Positions 35,346-46,334 of a stretch of DNA of 64,000 nt are shown here, one piece after another. Source of the DNA: Pseudeuparius sepicola (lineage: Eukaryota > Arthropoda > Insecta > Coleoptera > Anthribidae); contig OY987298.1 of the NCBI GenBank assembly GCA_963920635.1, positions 41,819,787 to 41,883,786 of the forward strand, read 5' to 3'. Each line of letters begins with the position of its first letter. Position 1 is the first letter of the stretch. The notes under the pieces are model-generated. The model saw only the letters and a program-made list of their open reading frames with translations, did no database searches and was not told the DNA's origin. A program made the translations under genes and the position numbers.

Positions 35346-35744
35346 ACTTTTTTAAAAATCCAAAAGGGGCATTAGATTTAGCATTCAAAACTGCAATTCT
35401 TTCCTCATTTAACCTTTGTTCTAGCTCTGCTAGTTTCCGAGATCCCCATAGTGGGCATCGAAAAAAAAAACCCTGTATGTAGTAAAGTTGTGTATATTTA
35501 AATTAATAACGTTGTGCCGATTAATAAGTAAATAAGCTCTACTATAGTTTGCGTAAGTACTTTAATTTTCTTTATTTAGTTCAGTAAGTTCATTTACAAA
35601 TAAGTACCTACCTAATTAATTGACAATTGACTATTCATTCACAGAAAACGGTATGCCCGCGCGCAGGTGCTGTGCCGTAAACGGTGACGCTTATTCGACA
35701 AAATCATGGCTTACTTGTATTTTAAAAGCTTTTATTTAACTTGC

Positions 35745-36298
35745 AATGTATGTATGTATGTAATTTGTTCGGGTGGAATCTTGCAACTCAATTTTGAAGC
35801 AGATATCTTCAACCGATCGAGCTGAAATTTTGTACACACGTTTAATTTGGATGACAATGCATGATTATATGTGTGACGTCATTCTAAATCCAACATGGCG
35901 GATCACCCAAGATGGCGGACTAGTTAAATTTCAACCGATCGAGCTGAAATTTTGTACACACGTTTAATTTGGATGACAATGCATGATTATATGTGTGACG
36001 TCATTCTAAATCCAACATGGCGGAACACTCAAGATGGCGGACTAGTTAAATTTCAACCGATCGAGCTGAAATTTTGTACACACGTTTAATTTGGATGACA
36101 ATGCATGATTATATGTGTGACGTCATTCTAAATCCAACATGGCGGAACACTCAAGATGGCGGACTAGTTAAATTTCAACCGATCGAGCTGAAATTTTGTA
36201 CACACGTTTAATTTGGATGACAATGCATGATTATATGTGTGACGTCATTCTAAATCCAACATGGCGGAACACCCAAGATGGCGGACTAGTTAACTTTG
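35745..36298. repeat. Helitron-associated tandem array, four units of 122 bp
   Basis: The units start AACCGATCGAGCTGAAATTT at 35811, 35933, 36055 and 36177, and are nearly identical. Each holds GTGTGACGTCATTCTAAATC and a CAAGATGGCGGACTAG end. A short ATGT run precedes the array, as at 17.1 kb. The near-identity implies recent amplification. 35345-35740 shows nothing else assignable. Confidence 0.88.
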
Positions 36299-36334
36299 AC
36301 TTGTGTAGTTTGGTTAGATAGGCGTCAACAGCAT

Positions 36335-36547
36335 TGGTCTGCAACCTGTCTCGTTGTATATTTAGGCTCCAAGCTCTTCGCGCCTGGTCAAGCATACGTG
36401 GCCTTAAGTAGGGTTAGATCATTAGAAGGTCTCCTCATTGAAGAGCTAGACTGTTCTAAACTAACCGGCAAACGACCTTGCAACAATGATGCGTTAACTG
36501 AGATGAATAGACTCAGACACCTGGCCAAACTAAAAATTACAAAATAA
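36335..36547 (+). pseudogene. Helitron helicase C-terminal fragment
   Basis: The frame reads VYLGSKLFAPGQAYVALSRV followed by RSLEGL. This is motif VI and the end of the PIF1-type helicase domain of Helitron Rep/Hel proteins. The tail runs to a stop at 36547. The join to the 122-bp array just upstream removes the rest of the protein. Helitrons transpose by rolling-circle replication, so this fragment marks the 3' coding end of one. Confidence 0.85.
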
Positions 36548-36874
36548 ATTAAAAGTAAAAAAATATTTTTAAAAAAAGCTTTTATTTAAATGCGCTAAAA
36601 AGAATAAAATAATCTTTTCTTTTAAAACTTTTACTATCAACTTATAACGTCATTCCACAATTTATATGATATAAAAGCTTGTCGCGAGATTTAAGTTTTC
36701 AAACTAAGTAAATACCACTACTTAAATCTCGCGACAAGCTTTTATATCATATAAATTGTGGAATGACGTTATAAGTTGATAGTAAAAGTTTTAAAAGAAA
36801 AGATTATTTTATTCTTTTTAGCGCATTTAAATAAAAGCTTTTTTTAAAAATATTTTTTTACTTTTAATTTATTT
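36542..36874. repeat. 155-bp inverted repeat, perfect by eye, 23-bp spacer
   Basis: The arms 36542-36696 and 36720-36874 appear perfectly complementary. The left arm begins within the stop codon of the Helitron helicase fragment. The arms contain no coding frame. Such identity means very recent origin, gene conversion or an assembly fold-back. Confidence 0.9.
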
Positions 36875-37029
36875 AAACGGAAATTTGAGTCGTTTTATAG
36901 TGAGTTAGGTAAACACATATACACCAAAGTGTTTATATGCGGCGCTCCGGCGCTTTTGCGGGTTACTGAATCTCATCTCCTTCAGGGGCTTAAGCCCCCC
37001 CGGAGAAAAAAGGCTAGCTACGCCTATGA

Positions 37030-37855
37030 AGCAACGTTGTCGTATTAAAGGTATTGAAGTGGAACAATCCCACCGAGTCCACCAAAATTAACAATGCCCA
37101 GAGAACTAGGTAACTGGGGTTACGGGTGTTGTTTATTTTCATTTTAATTTTAGAAAACAAAAACGCGGTGTCATTTGCTTTTATTACTCTTTCTCAAAGT
37201 AAAACAGGCTAGGGTGCAACCCTACGGGTTTTTTATCCATTATTGGCAAATATAAATAGGCTTACCCCGGTGTGTTCCTAGGTAAGACCATAATGGCCAT
37301 TATTGTGTTCCTAGTTCTGTTTTAGCACTAAATTAAGAAACCGCTGTAACCAATGTGATTAGAGTATCTCTTCCAAATTTAATAAACTTGGTTTTTGATT
37401 TCATTTGGTTAAATGAATATGGAGTCACCTCGGTCGACTGAACCATAACCCTGACAGAGTCTCGCCCGGACAACCTACATTCCAGCTCAGTATCTAGGCT
37501 TCGCAACGACGATTGGTTGAAAGTATTAGTCCTGGGATTTACTACGGGACCGCTTCGAGTAGAAGTTGCATATTTCTGCCAGAAGAAACTTTTATTCTAC
37601 TGATTAGTTTAATTTCAACATGAAATAATTCAAAACCATAACGTAAATGTTGAAAACAAACATAACGTAAATGTTAATTATATTAACATTTACAGGTTGC
37701 ATTCTGGGTAGTAAGATAAATGACACCCATACAAATTGCGAATTATCAGTTTCGACCCACAGATTAGCCGAATACTGGTATAGCACTAGCCCAGTAGCAT
37801 TAAATTTTCAATTGTTTTTGCCGCGGCCAGATGCAACTGATACACCAACACATTG
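37030..37855. other. Unassigned stretch
   Basis: No supported gene. CATAACGTAAATGTT occurs as two close copies with an inverted partner near 37680. Several short frames lack family features. Confidence 0.4.
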
Positions 37856-37865
37856 CGACCACTGT

Positions 37866-38394
37866 CAGTGGCGTAGCGTCGAGGGGGCTGGGGGGTCTAT
37901 AGCCCCCCAGATATTTCTGGAGAGAACTTTTGTGTTTAAAAATGTAAACTATCCACTTTGTTTCAATAAGATTTTTAACTTGTAACTACATTTTTTTCTT
38001 TTGTTAAGTTGACAACAGAATTCTGTTTATTAATTTGAACGAAATTTGCAAAAAAAATGCATTTGTATTTTTCTTAAAATAAAATATTAGCAAAAATAAA
38101 GGAAAAGTACCAAGAAAACATTACCACCAGTGGATTTACGCAATATTTTTTGCTCATAATAGATTAATTCGATCGCTTTATTCATTCATTTAAAATGTTT
38201 GAATTTGAAAATTTGAAACATTTACGCCTACGGCACAATTTTTAAACGCAAAAATATATATTTAAATAAATCATATAAATTTATTTCCCCCTCATAAAAA
38301 AGCCCCTTGCACAAACCACCACTATCACTAATTTTAGTACTATTAAATCTGTCAGACCCCCCCCCCCAGTTTTAAATGTCACTCTACGCCGCTG
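37866..38394. mobile_element. hAT-type MITE with 8-bp target duplication
   Basis: The left end CAGTGGCGTAGCG pairs with the right end CTACGCCGCTG. Flanking 8-mers ACCACTGT and ATCACTGT match at 7 of 8 positions, as expected for hAT insertion. G-rich and C-rich tracts lie just inside the ends. No coding frame. Confidence 0.7.
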
Positions 38395-38612
38395 ATCACT
38401 GTCTAAAATGGCTCTAAAATATTAATATATGGCCGATATGTAGCCGAACCTATAAATATCCGATTTTATTTACACGAACCCTTGCCCATATTTTTTTTAT
38501 TTATGGTTTTAATTAAACCCAACTACCTTTCCCACGTTGCAAAGTGCAAATACTCCACACTTGAAATAATTCATGAGAAATTATATAAAATTATTTTGTC
38601 TCGAGTATTATA

Positions 38613-39261
38613 CAGGGTGGCCCACCACGAACTACATCGATCTATATATGGAAAACTAAAAGTAGGAAAATTCTGAAAATTTGGCACCTCACCAATGTCG
38701 ATGGGCGATGCTCAACTAAAATATTTTGGTGAATCTGGCACCTCCGGAAGTCGATATCAACTTTCTTATCTCAAATGGAACACCCTATATATTATTGCAT
38801 TTTTGGATTCTAGGCATCATTTTGAAACAAAAACATGCAACATGTCCTATGTCTAAATCCAACCGTTTTTTAGATATTTGCATTTTTCCGAAAAAAATTA
38901 CAGGTGAAGACCTAAAGTCAATTGGCAATTTATACGAGGAAACCGCGAAATTTCAAAACGAATTTTTGGCATCGTGTAACAGAAGCCCCCACCTAGTGAC
39001 CTCTGCTGAGAGACATAGGACATGTTGCATGTTTTTGTTCCAAAATGATGCCTAGAATCCAAAAATGCAATAATATACAGGGTGTTCTATTTGAGATAAG
39101 AAAGTTGATATCGACTTCCGGTATAACCGCAAGTGCCAGATTCACCAAAATATTTTAGTTGAGCAGCTCCCATCGTCATTGATGAGGTGCCAAATTTTCA
39201 GAATTTTCGAACTTTTAGTTTTCCATATATAGATCGATGCAGTTCGTGGTGGGCCACCCTG
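38613..39261. mobile_element. Palindromic mariner-type MITE
   Basis: Inverted arms of about 235-250 bp start CAGGGTGGCCCACCACGAAC, with TA outside both ends. Inner repeats CAACATGTCCTATGTCT and AGACATAGGACATGTTG flank the unique centre. The long frame across it arises from the palindrome and is not called. Confidence 0.85.
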
Positions 39262-39308
39262 TATAAGGCCTCCCATATCGAAAATTGAACATGTTGGAAT
39301 AGTCGCAC

Positions 39309-39742
39309 CCAATGACGTCAAAACCTATAGACGTGGTGCCCCATTGTTGGAATGCCCTTTATTTTGACTCCAAGATTAAATATATCCATACTACTCTAAA
39401 AACATGCTACAAACAAAGACAGAAATCAACCATCAACCAACTATACACCCGGTGATTCCCGGTTATAGTTCCCCCAGAATCACACTTAGATATCGCATGT
39501 TTGGGGGCGCCGGAAGCATCGGAACCTCACCTGAAGACTCGGGGGATGGTCTAACGACGCCAACGACGCCAGCCTCCGAGCCCAGAGTCGAAATAAGTTC
39601 GCTAGGGCTCGACAAAAAGGGGCAATTTCTGACAATTTCGCGACATTTTCGGAATAATTTAATGGAGCGCTTAGATCGTGATTAGTTCTGGGCGTCAAGC
39701 GTTTATCAAAACAAACCTGTCTATAGGTTCTGACGTCATTGG
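39309..39742. repeat. 24-bp inverted repeat pair flanking 386 bp
   Basis: CCAATGACGTCAAAACCTAT and its inverse near 39723 match with one difference. It could be the termini of a small element. The frames inside on both strands overlap and have no family features. Confidence 0.5.
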
Positions 39743-40062
39743 TCGCACCTTTACACATTTACCAGAAGTACCAACATGACAACAGGACATATTAGTACCT
39801 ACCACCAACCCAAGCTTATATCTCAATAAAATAATCTCTTTTACAGTATACAACCTCAGACATACAACCGGCATTATATGGGACATTTTTTAAGTTAATT
39901 TTGATGGTGACAATTATTGTTTTGCTAAAAAAATGATTTATATGACGTACGCAAAAGCAATCAAGTCATTTATCTGTAAAATTTGAAAACATTTCTGAAA
40001 ATTACATTATTTCTAAAAATTTAGAAAAATGTATAGAAAATTTTTACAAAAAAATTAAAACC

Positions 40063-40445
40063 GACTTCAAAAGTTTTCCCGTATGCACACTCCACTAAAA
40101 ATAAAAATAAAATACAAAAAATTACACCGACTTCACAAATTTGCCCGTATGCATGCACATTTCAACTAAAATTTTAGAAATTTTTTTCTCTTTCTAAATT
40201 GAGTTATCTTTGGATTTGGTGACAGTAAAGGCAAGGAATTTAAATCTATTTAGATATATGAATACATCATATCCTGCATACATCATAACTTACTGTCACC
40301 GACTCCAAAGATAACTAACTCAATTTAGAAAGAGAAAAATATTTCTAAAATTTTAGATGAAATGTGCATACGGTCAAATTTGTGAAGTCGGTGTTATTTT
40401 TTTTTTATTTTTTGTGGAGTGTGCATACGGGCAAATTTTTGAACT
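40063..40445. mobile_element. Palindromic MITE-like repeat
   Basis: The arms 40063-40225 and 40289-40445 are inverted, sharing CCCGTATGCACACTCCAC, AAATTTGTGAAGTCGGTG and CTAAATTGAGTTATCTTTGG in order. The ends and target duplication are unclear. Confidence 0.7.
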
Positions 40446-40449
40446 CCTA

Positions 40450-41825
40450 CAGTAATCCTTTTCTAATAAAAAGAGAATCTTCGAAATCGGTCCAATATGA
40501 AATTTCATCTCCTATTGGTCCAACCTTAGGGATGGATTTTTTTCTTTAAATTTAAATGGGACCATTCTGTAGGTATACCCTTTCAAATAAAAAAAGAATT
40601 GTCCAAATCGGTTTATAAATGACGGAGTTCTGAGGTACAACCGAATTGATAACCTCCTCCTTTTTTGAACTCGGTTAACAAATTGTTTGCCTTTCAATTT
40701 TTTACCGCAATACCAGATTTCTAGAAAATACTAGACTAGAAAATACTTTTATTTATTTATTTAAACATATCTAAGTTTTGAATTTATTTTTCTAAAATCT
40801 TATTAGAGAAAGTATGGTGTACACAAACGTTTAGAATTATAGGGATACATTTCACATTCGGACACCGTACCTATAGTCTTCGATTTTACAGTTTTCACTG
40901 TTCCGATTCAGCTAGAATGTGAAAAACTGGTCAATATGCACACTCTAAAAGGAGATTATTATACATATACAGCAACGAGCAACAAACCATTAAACAAAAC
41001 CCTTTGTTCTTCTAGAAGAGTTTTGTACATATCAGAGATCTAACAGGACTAGACTGCACGCTGCACGGATGCACATCCCGCTCGCGCAACAGGACAACAC
41101 AATGGAATAAAACGGGCTAATTCGGTTAAAACTTTACGACGCGGGCTGAGGGGAGCAAGGATCGCGGAATTAAAATAAGGAATGCGATGTGCTGTTATTA
41201 GACAGTTGGACTGTCGCGTCGAGCCGGAGACCGCTAATTCCGCGGGATTGAGGCGCGCAGGGCGGTTTCGTGACTTTATGGTTTCCGCCCCGGCGAAATG
41301 TGACCGTATTCGACTGCACGAGACACCGACACGGCACCACTAGTGACCTCTTTGTGTGGGGGATTTAACGGACATTTTATGCCGACACGACAGATAGATG
41401 GCCGAGAGCAGTTCAGTTTGGAAACAAAACTACGTCGATGGACATCTGTAGTGAGATGTAGAGACTAAGGACGAAGATCCAGTTCATCAATATCGTTATG
41501 GAGACAAAAAATACACTTCTAATCTTGCCAACAGTGCCAAATATCGTGCATCAGAATGAGATAAATTTATTATGTTAAAAGTATACAACGTCCAGCGAAT
41601 GTCTTGAGCAACAGAAAGAACGCGTCGAAAAAACCTGAAACTGCATAATATGTGGGTCGTTTCCGCCAGAGGTTTCGTAGTAATTTTTTAAGCTGAGCCA
41701 GCAATCATCAAGCCACTGTCACAAAATGGGATGTGAAGGTCTCAGGTTCTTCACTTAAAACTCTTTTTCGAATGGTTGTGAAGTTTCCGGTACTGGTACT
41801 TGGTTCACCTTCCAGAATTTGAGCA
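40450..41825. other. Unassigned stretch with a CpG-richer part
   Basis: 41040-41400 is GC-richer with many CG dinucleotides, and could be regulatory. No coding frame, terminal repeat or RNA is supported. 39750-40060 is also empty. Confidence 0.35.
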
Positions 41826-41829
41826 GCTA

Positions 41830-42316
41830 TTATATCAGTTTTTTAGAAATTGACTCCTCAATGTAGCCCTCAGCTACAGTTGAAGATTTCCATCCCCCAT
41901 GGCGTTTTAATGACTAATGTTAACAGGTCTGCCCCAGACGCAGAAGATCTGCGAAAACAGTGTCCTGTGTATTGCATTGGGTTTTCAATCTTTAAGTATT
42001 TTACAATATCACTTGGAATTTTACTAAAAGTATTTACACCAACAGGTTGAACGGAGCATTTTCCGTTATAATATCTTATAAAAAATCTAGTGTGACTGGT
42101 AGACTGGGTACGAAGGGATGCATTTTTGCGATACATTTCAACAAAATTAAAACTTCTAATTTTACCGGTTATTACAAATAATGATCGAGGTTTGTTTGTC
42201 GTGCTATCGGGAATTTTCACAGCTATCATAGAATCCATGTCGTTAATATCATTTAATGATAATTTCTGTAACTCGTCTCTGCGGCATGCTCCTGCAATGC
42301 CAAATACTGCAACTAT
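41830..42316 (-). pseudogene. Crypton-like tyrosine recombinase catalytic exon, frameshifted
   Basis: The exon follows a TTATAG acceptor at the same position as in the 26-kb copy. It opens with GIAGACRRDELQKLS (first catalytic Arg) and continues through IPDSTTNKPRSLFV to the HxxR box in YTGHCFRRSSASGADLL. A one-base shift near 41895 then moves to the other frame, which holds RHGGWKSSTVAEGY, supplying the His/Trp and catalytic Tyr, and ends at 41830. The upstream N-terminal exon was not found. It is a relic of the same family as 13.5 and 26 kb. Confidence 0.8.
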
Positions 42317-42452
42317 CTATAACAATACACAAGTAGGTATAAAGTTAAAAATCGGCCAAGTGTTATATTGTACCACCGTACAATATTTAACACTACATAT
42401 TTTTTAAAAACACTATAGTAAAAAATAAAAAAAGAAATAAAAAGTTTGCCCC

Positions 42453-42513
42453 AGAGCGTAGTTTCGAGCTGGGTTATGAGCCCAGCACGCTTACACTGCG
42501 CCACACCGCTCTT
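42453..42513 (-). tRNA. tRNA-Met-like sequence without a normal T arm (probable pseudogene)
   Basis: On the minus strand AGAGCG pairs with CGCTCT as an acceptor-like stem. GCGC and GCGT flank AGTGTAA as a D arm. CTGGG-CTCATAA-CCCAG is a perfect anticodon arm with CAT. Only 10 nt (CTCGAAACTA) stand where the T arm should be. It could be a decayed nuclear tRNA-Met or a SINE head with A and B box remnants. Confidence 0.45.
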
Positions 42514-42839
42514 TCAGAAATGTTTGATAGTAGTTAGTTAACCCTGTCGTCATTGTTATTACATTAACTTTATTTTACTTTTATTATTTGATGTTATAGC
42601 GGCCATAGAGGTACACCCTCTGAAAATTTCAAGTGTCTATCTATTACGATTCAAAAGATACAGAGATAAGGATAGTTGGTCTCCCGTGGCGTTTTCTAAA
42701 ATATTCTACGAGTTTTTACATAAAAATACAGCGCGCCCGTACCTGAAAAAATCACCCATGGAATAACAGATGGGCCTCTGAGCCCCCAAAGTCTCAAATC
42801 GCTACGAAATTTGAAAATCCTTCACACCAAAACAAACCT

Positions 42840-43250
42840 AAATGCGGCTCGGCCACGATGTATACTGTACGATCTCGGGGACTTTGCCAAAGCGCCCAAA
42901 TGGCTTTTTCGATCGGGGGCCCTCTCGCAGGCGGGAGGCCCATATCCGTCAGCAGCCCCACGCGAAAATTGAACTCAACCGGCGCTCCCTCTTCAAATCG
43001 CTAGTCATTTTTCCCGACAAAAACGGAAAAAAATTCCGGGGCCGAACGGCTCTCCCGATTCGGACGCCCTCCAATAGGGTTGTTGCCCATGAGCTCGTGC
43101 GGCCGTACGCCAAATTTGGGCTCGAAATATCGAAAACTGCGGCCTGTAGACGAGAGCATAAGTACACGTATTACTACACAGGAGTGGAGGCCAAAACAAG
43201 CACCTACGGTCCGGCAGGGCCGGTAGGCGCTTGTTAACAAGTATGGGAAA
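42840..43250. other. GC-rich block with overlapping frames
   Basis: Frames are open on both strands (131 codons plus, up to 79 minus), driven by GC content. None shows a motif or a good start context. GCACCTACGG...GTAGGCGC near 43200 is an inverted repeat. It may be an island-like regulatory region or a repeat. Confidence 0.25.
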
Positions 43251-43309
43251 ACACGCTCCTCGGTGTGGTTTATTAATTATTGTCCAACACTCTCTGGGAT
43301 TATTATTAT

Positions 43310-43395
43310 TTCCCGGGTTTTCCGTAGTGACTTGAGCAAATGCTATCCTAGTTCTATCGGAAAAATGTCGGCCCTACCTATAACAACAAATGGGA
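43310..43395. repeat. Dispersed repeat, inverted copy of 5456-5550
   Basis: Shares ATGCTATCCTAGTTCTATCG and GGCCCTA. 43395-44545 shows no supported feature. Confidence 0.6.
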
Positions 43396-44549
43396 ATGAC
43401 TATTATTAAAACTTATTCAGAATTATAAGGGCTTAATTTGTTCTTGTTTGAGTGAACTTTTGAAACACATTAAGGTAAGTTGAAAAGAAATTTTTGAATT
43501 TGAAGACCAAAACTTTTTCAGTGTCCTTTTTCTTAGGCTTCGGATATGCTGAGAAAGCAAAATCGGAGTTTAGGTATAACAATATGTTCTATCATTATTA
43601 TTTTTCACAATGCTAAAACCGAAAACTGCAACGAACCATACATTATGGAATTTTTTCTACTATTTTAGACAAATTCCCCATCTTTTTAGCTGGAGAAGCC
43701 CAAACTGTGTTACAGGTAGTAAAACATCTATTAATCAAGGGAGAATGTACTGCAGGGGAACTAAATTAGGGATAATTAAATAAAATGGGCATTAAGGTTG
43801 AGAGATTTGTTGTGTTGCTTGCTACACCACTTCCCATCCTTTTCCCATCCCTCCTCACTGTTTTACTCTTTTTAGGCAGTGTTCGACTGATGGTTTTAAT
43901 TATATGATGCTTGGGTGTGCGAATTGATTTACAAGTAGACTTTCATGGATTTTTGTAGCAAAATGTCGCCAATTTTTTAAGTTGGAGAATATTACAGGCA
44001 TTTTAGTGGGGGTATGATATACATGTGTTTGAAGGCGCTGTGTCAGTTTATAATACTTTTAAGATTGTATCTTTGAACAACTTATCGAAGGGACTTCTCG
44101 ATATCGATACTCTGTATGCATTTCTTCACTCAATAAATGCCATAGCCATAGTTAAACAGTGATTGTGCTTTATAATGCCTTCCTAAACAACTCAATAATC
44201 TTGTTGTTAGTAACGGAAAATAAAATCCTTAAATTATTATATAATTCAATGAGTAGGAATAACTTTTTACTCATTGATAATTATTATCAAGTCTATTTTC
44301 AAATTCTGCTTTCTTTCACTTTTGCAAAAGTTTGAGTCATCATTCTTAAGTTATTCTGCCATTTAGATCATCAATATCAATATCTTTTCCGTTACCGACA
44401 ACAAACTTATTTAGTCGGTTAGGATCAAGTATCAAAAATGTTGTTTATGCGTGCAATATGCTGTATTTTATTATTTTTCAGCCGATTTATTATTACAACC
44501 CTTTGAATTTTGGAAAATATTGGCCTGAAAATTGGAATGAAACAACTAA

Positions 44550-46330
44550 AGTATTAAAAGGCCTTCAAAAACCTCTTCTTTTGACCCTCCTGCCATTTTC
44601 AAAATGCAAATCCGGGGCCGGCTGCGATTTTTTTATAACCCCAATTTTCACGAAAACCATTTAGCGATTTTTTTATTTAAAACCAGACAGCGTTAATCAG
44701 AACACCCCAAAACCCCTATATACCAAATTTGAATAAAAAATATACATGGAGTTCTATTCTGCAGGGTGTCAAAGTTGAGCAAAATAGGAATTTTAAAGGC
44801 ATCTGCCAAGTCAAGTGTGCCATGGAATCCCCTCAAAACAGTTGAATGGTCAATAGGACCACTCAAGGTGTTGGTGTGCAAAGGTCACAAAATATACAGA
44901 GTGTTCTTATCGGTGCCATCTCAAATTCCTGAATTTTTGGAACTTTACACGGGTCAAAAATCGAGTATATCAAAACCGCTCCACACACTATAAACGAACT
45001 AAATCTAAAAAATACAGAAGCCTGCCAGTCAGTAAGTCCATATCAGTTAAGGTGGCTGGTGTGCGAAACGAAACGTACAGAAAATGTATCCTCTTAGACA
45101 GTGAAGCTGTTGAGAAAGGTCCAATAATTTAACTTGTTTTTATTTGTTAGTTGGCATTTTGTAAAGAAATACATTACTTTTGTGTTTATCAATATTTTTT
45201 CAATGATTCCAGAACACGTATAAGTTTCATTAAATTTCAGAATTTTGAGATGGCTCAGAGAAAAATACCCTGTAGATTTTTGTAGTAAATCTTTTCACAC
45301 CAATATTTTGAGAGCTCCTGTTGACCATTCAACTGTTTTGAAGGGATTCCATGGCACACTTGACTCGCCAGATAACTTTAAAATTCCTATTTTGGTCAAC
45401 TTTGACACCCTACAGAATGGAACTCCCTGTATACAGTGTGTCCGTGGATGGAGTCCCCAAGAGGACAAATGAACCAAAAATTTCATTTTTCGACAAAAAG
45501 TCATTCTTGATAAAAGTTTCTGCTTCTCGAAAAAAATATGGTCTACGGAGAGAATTTTTAATTTTTTTATACGGGGTGCCCAAAAAATACAAAAACATGA
45601 ATTACCACCAAGAATAAACTACCTTTATTTTTAAAAATATCAGAAACTTTTACTTATAAAAGTTGTTTAGAATTAAAAGGTGTGTGCGATTGTCACTTTT
45701 CAAACAAATCAGCCAACTTCGATTTTTTTGATTGCCAAGTGTGAAACTCCTTTGTTTTTAAAAATATTAAAAACATTTATTTAGAAAAGTTGTTTAGAAT
45801 TAAAAGACGTGTCCGACTGTAACTTTTCAAGCACATCGGCCGACTTTAATTTAAATAGGTAAAAAAAACAAAAAATCAAAGTCATCCGAATTGCTTGAAA
45901 ATTTACAATCTGACACGTCTTTTTTATTCTAAACAACTTTTCTAAGTAAAAGTTTTTGATATTTTTAATTAATGTAGTATATTCTCGATGGTATTTCATG
46001 TTTTTGTATTTTTTGGCGCCCTGTATAAAAAAAACCGAGAATCAAGAATGACTTTTTGTCGAAAAATGAAATTTTTGGTCCATTTGTCCTATTGTTTTTT
46101 TGTTCAAATTTGGTATATGAGGGTTTTGGGGTATTCTGATTAACGCTGTGGAGTCAGATTTTAAATAAAAAAAGTCGCTAAATGGTTTTCGTGAAAATCA
46201 GGGGTATAAAAAATCGCGGCCGGCCCTGGATTTGCATTTTGAAAATAGAAGGAAGGTCAAAAGAAGCGGTTTTTGAAGGCCTTTTAAACAAAAAAAATGT
46301 TTAGGGGATTATCTTCAAAAATGGAGATTT
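44550..46330. repeat. Nested palindromic elements
   Basis: There are at least three layers. The outer arms are 44550-44735 with inverse 46090-46300, sharing GCGTTAATCAGAACACCCC. A middle pair is 44760-44885 with inverse 45290-45425, sharing AAGTGTGCCATGGAATCCC. Another is 45470-45600 with inverse 45965-46085, sharing AAAATTTCATTTTTCGAC. The centre 45640-45990 repeats AAAAGTTGTTTAGAATTAAAAG in direct and inverted copies. Ends such as GCAGGGTGTC and ACACCCTGTATA point to successive mariner-type MITE insertions. The frames here follow the palindromes and are not called. Confidence 0.75.
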
Positions 46331-46334
46331 TATG

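Noticed and set aside
35745..36298. Regular repeats as a CRISPR array
   Set aside because: Head-to-tail 122-bp units without spacers, in an animal genome, tied to Helitron sequence.
38726..39055. 109-codon frame
   Set aside because: Lies across the arms and centre of a palindromic MITE and has no family features.
39404..39758. Frames on both strands (93 and 90 codons)
   Set aside because: Mutually overlapping, between a pair of inverted repeats, without family resemblance.
42842..43240. 131-codon plus frame and three minus frames
   Set aside because: Overlapping open frames on both strands follow from high GC; no motif or codon evidence.
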